Assembly: GCF_004962925.1 (NCBI RefSeq) | Contig: NZ_SUEO01000015.1 | Span: 1-35,988 of the forward strand | Length of the DNA stretch: 35,988 nucleotides | DNA from: Mesorhizobium sp. | Lineage (GTDB): Bacteria > Pseudomonadota > Alphaproteobacteria > Rhizobiales > Rhizobiaceae | Direction of reading: 5' to 3' | Shown: piece after piece, positions 35,981-35,988 of the stretch | Layout of the letters: each line of letters starts with the position of its first letter | How positions within the stretch are numbered: the stretch's first letter is position 1 | The notes under the pieces: model-generated | Database searches by the model: none | What the model was told of the DNA's origin: nothing | What the model saw: only the letters and a program-made list of their open reading frames with translations | Translations under genes and position numbers: made by a program

Positions 35981-35988
35981 TCGGCAAA

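Overview
The window looks like ordinary chromosome from a high-GC alphaproteobacterium of the Rhizobiales, most probably Mesorhizobium or a close Phyllobacteriaceae relative. The reasons are gene-order and family based: a cmk-rpsA pair, an aa3-type cytochrome oxidase subunit IV gene directly ahead of a three-gene pntAA-pntAB-pntB transhydrogenase cluster, an NDUFA9-like protein gene, a fused indolepyruvate oxidoreductase, and intergenic hairpin repeats of the rhizobial mosaic type. No rRNA, tRNA, CRISPR array, transposase or phage gene was seen.

Layout. 1-2346: 3' end of cmk, then rpsA with a leader hairpin and a strong terminator. 2365-3072: a short-chain dehydrogenase. 3184-11245: a divergent amino-acid module. 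Leftward run an amidinohydrolase (DDAH/arginine-deiminase fold), a ThDP decarboxylase resembling 2-ketoarginine decarboxylase, and a capsular-type glycosyltransferase. Rightward run a complete polar amino-acid ABC transporter (ATPase, binding protein, two permeases) and an Ldh2-type oxidoreductase. Together they suggest uptake and breakdown of arginine or another guanidino compound. 11587-14539: DoxX, NDUFA9-like protein and a cytochrome P450. 14886-17357: gyrB. 17409-18911: a membrane-anchored alpha/beta-hydrolase-like protein. 19055-22484: the transhydrogenase cluster and cytochrome oxidase subunit IV.

22687-26239 holds a 49-residue DUF3096 protein, an N-acyl amino acid synthase (FeeM/LuxI-like fold) and a membrane PAS-GGDEF-EAL protein, all leftward. 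This is the most suggestive signalling cluster. 26359-29838 is a fused indolepyruvate ferredoxin oxidoreductase. 30059-31190 is a CGNR zinc-finger regulator overlapping a lipoprotein gene, apparently read from a leaderless promoter bracketed by a 9-bp inverted repeat. 31340-32245 is an orphan LivH-type permease. 32246-32585 is a repeat-bearing spacer. 32586-35980 holds a TRAP transporter (DctQ, DctM; no binding protein in view) and a zinc alcohol/polyol dehydrogenase.

Most genes belong to known families. What looks new is at the level of combinations and small elements: the FeeM/c-di-GMP pair, the guanidino module with a glycosyltransferase in its tail, tandem palindromes upstream of the NDUFA9-like gene, a 16-bp pyrimidine tandem repeat able to pair with an upstream purine copy, and the putative CGNR operator. 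All functional assignments come from reading motifs by eye; no database search was run.
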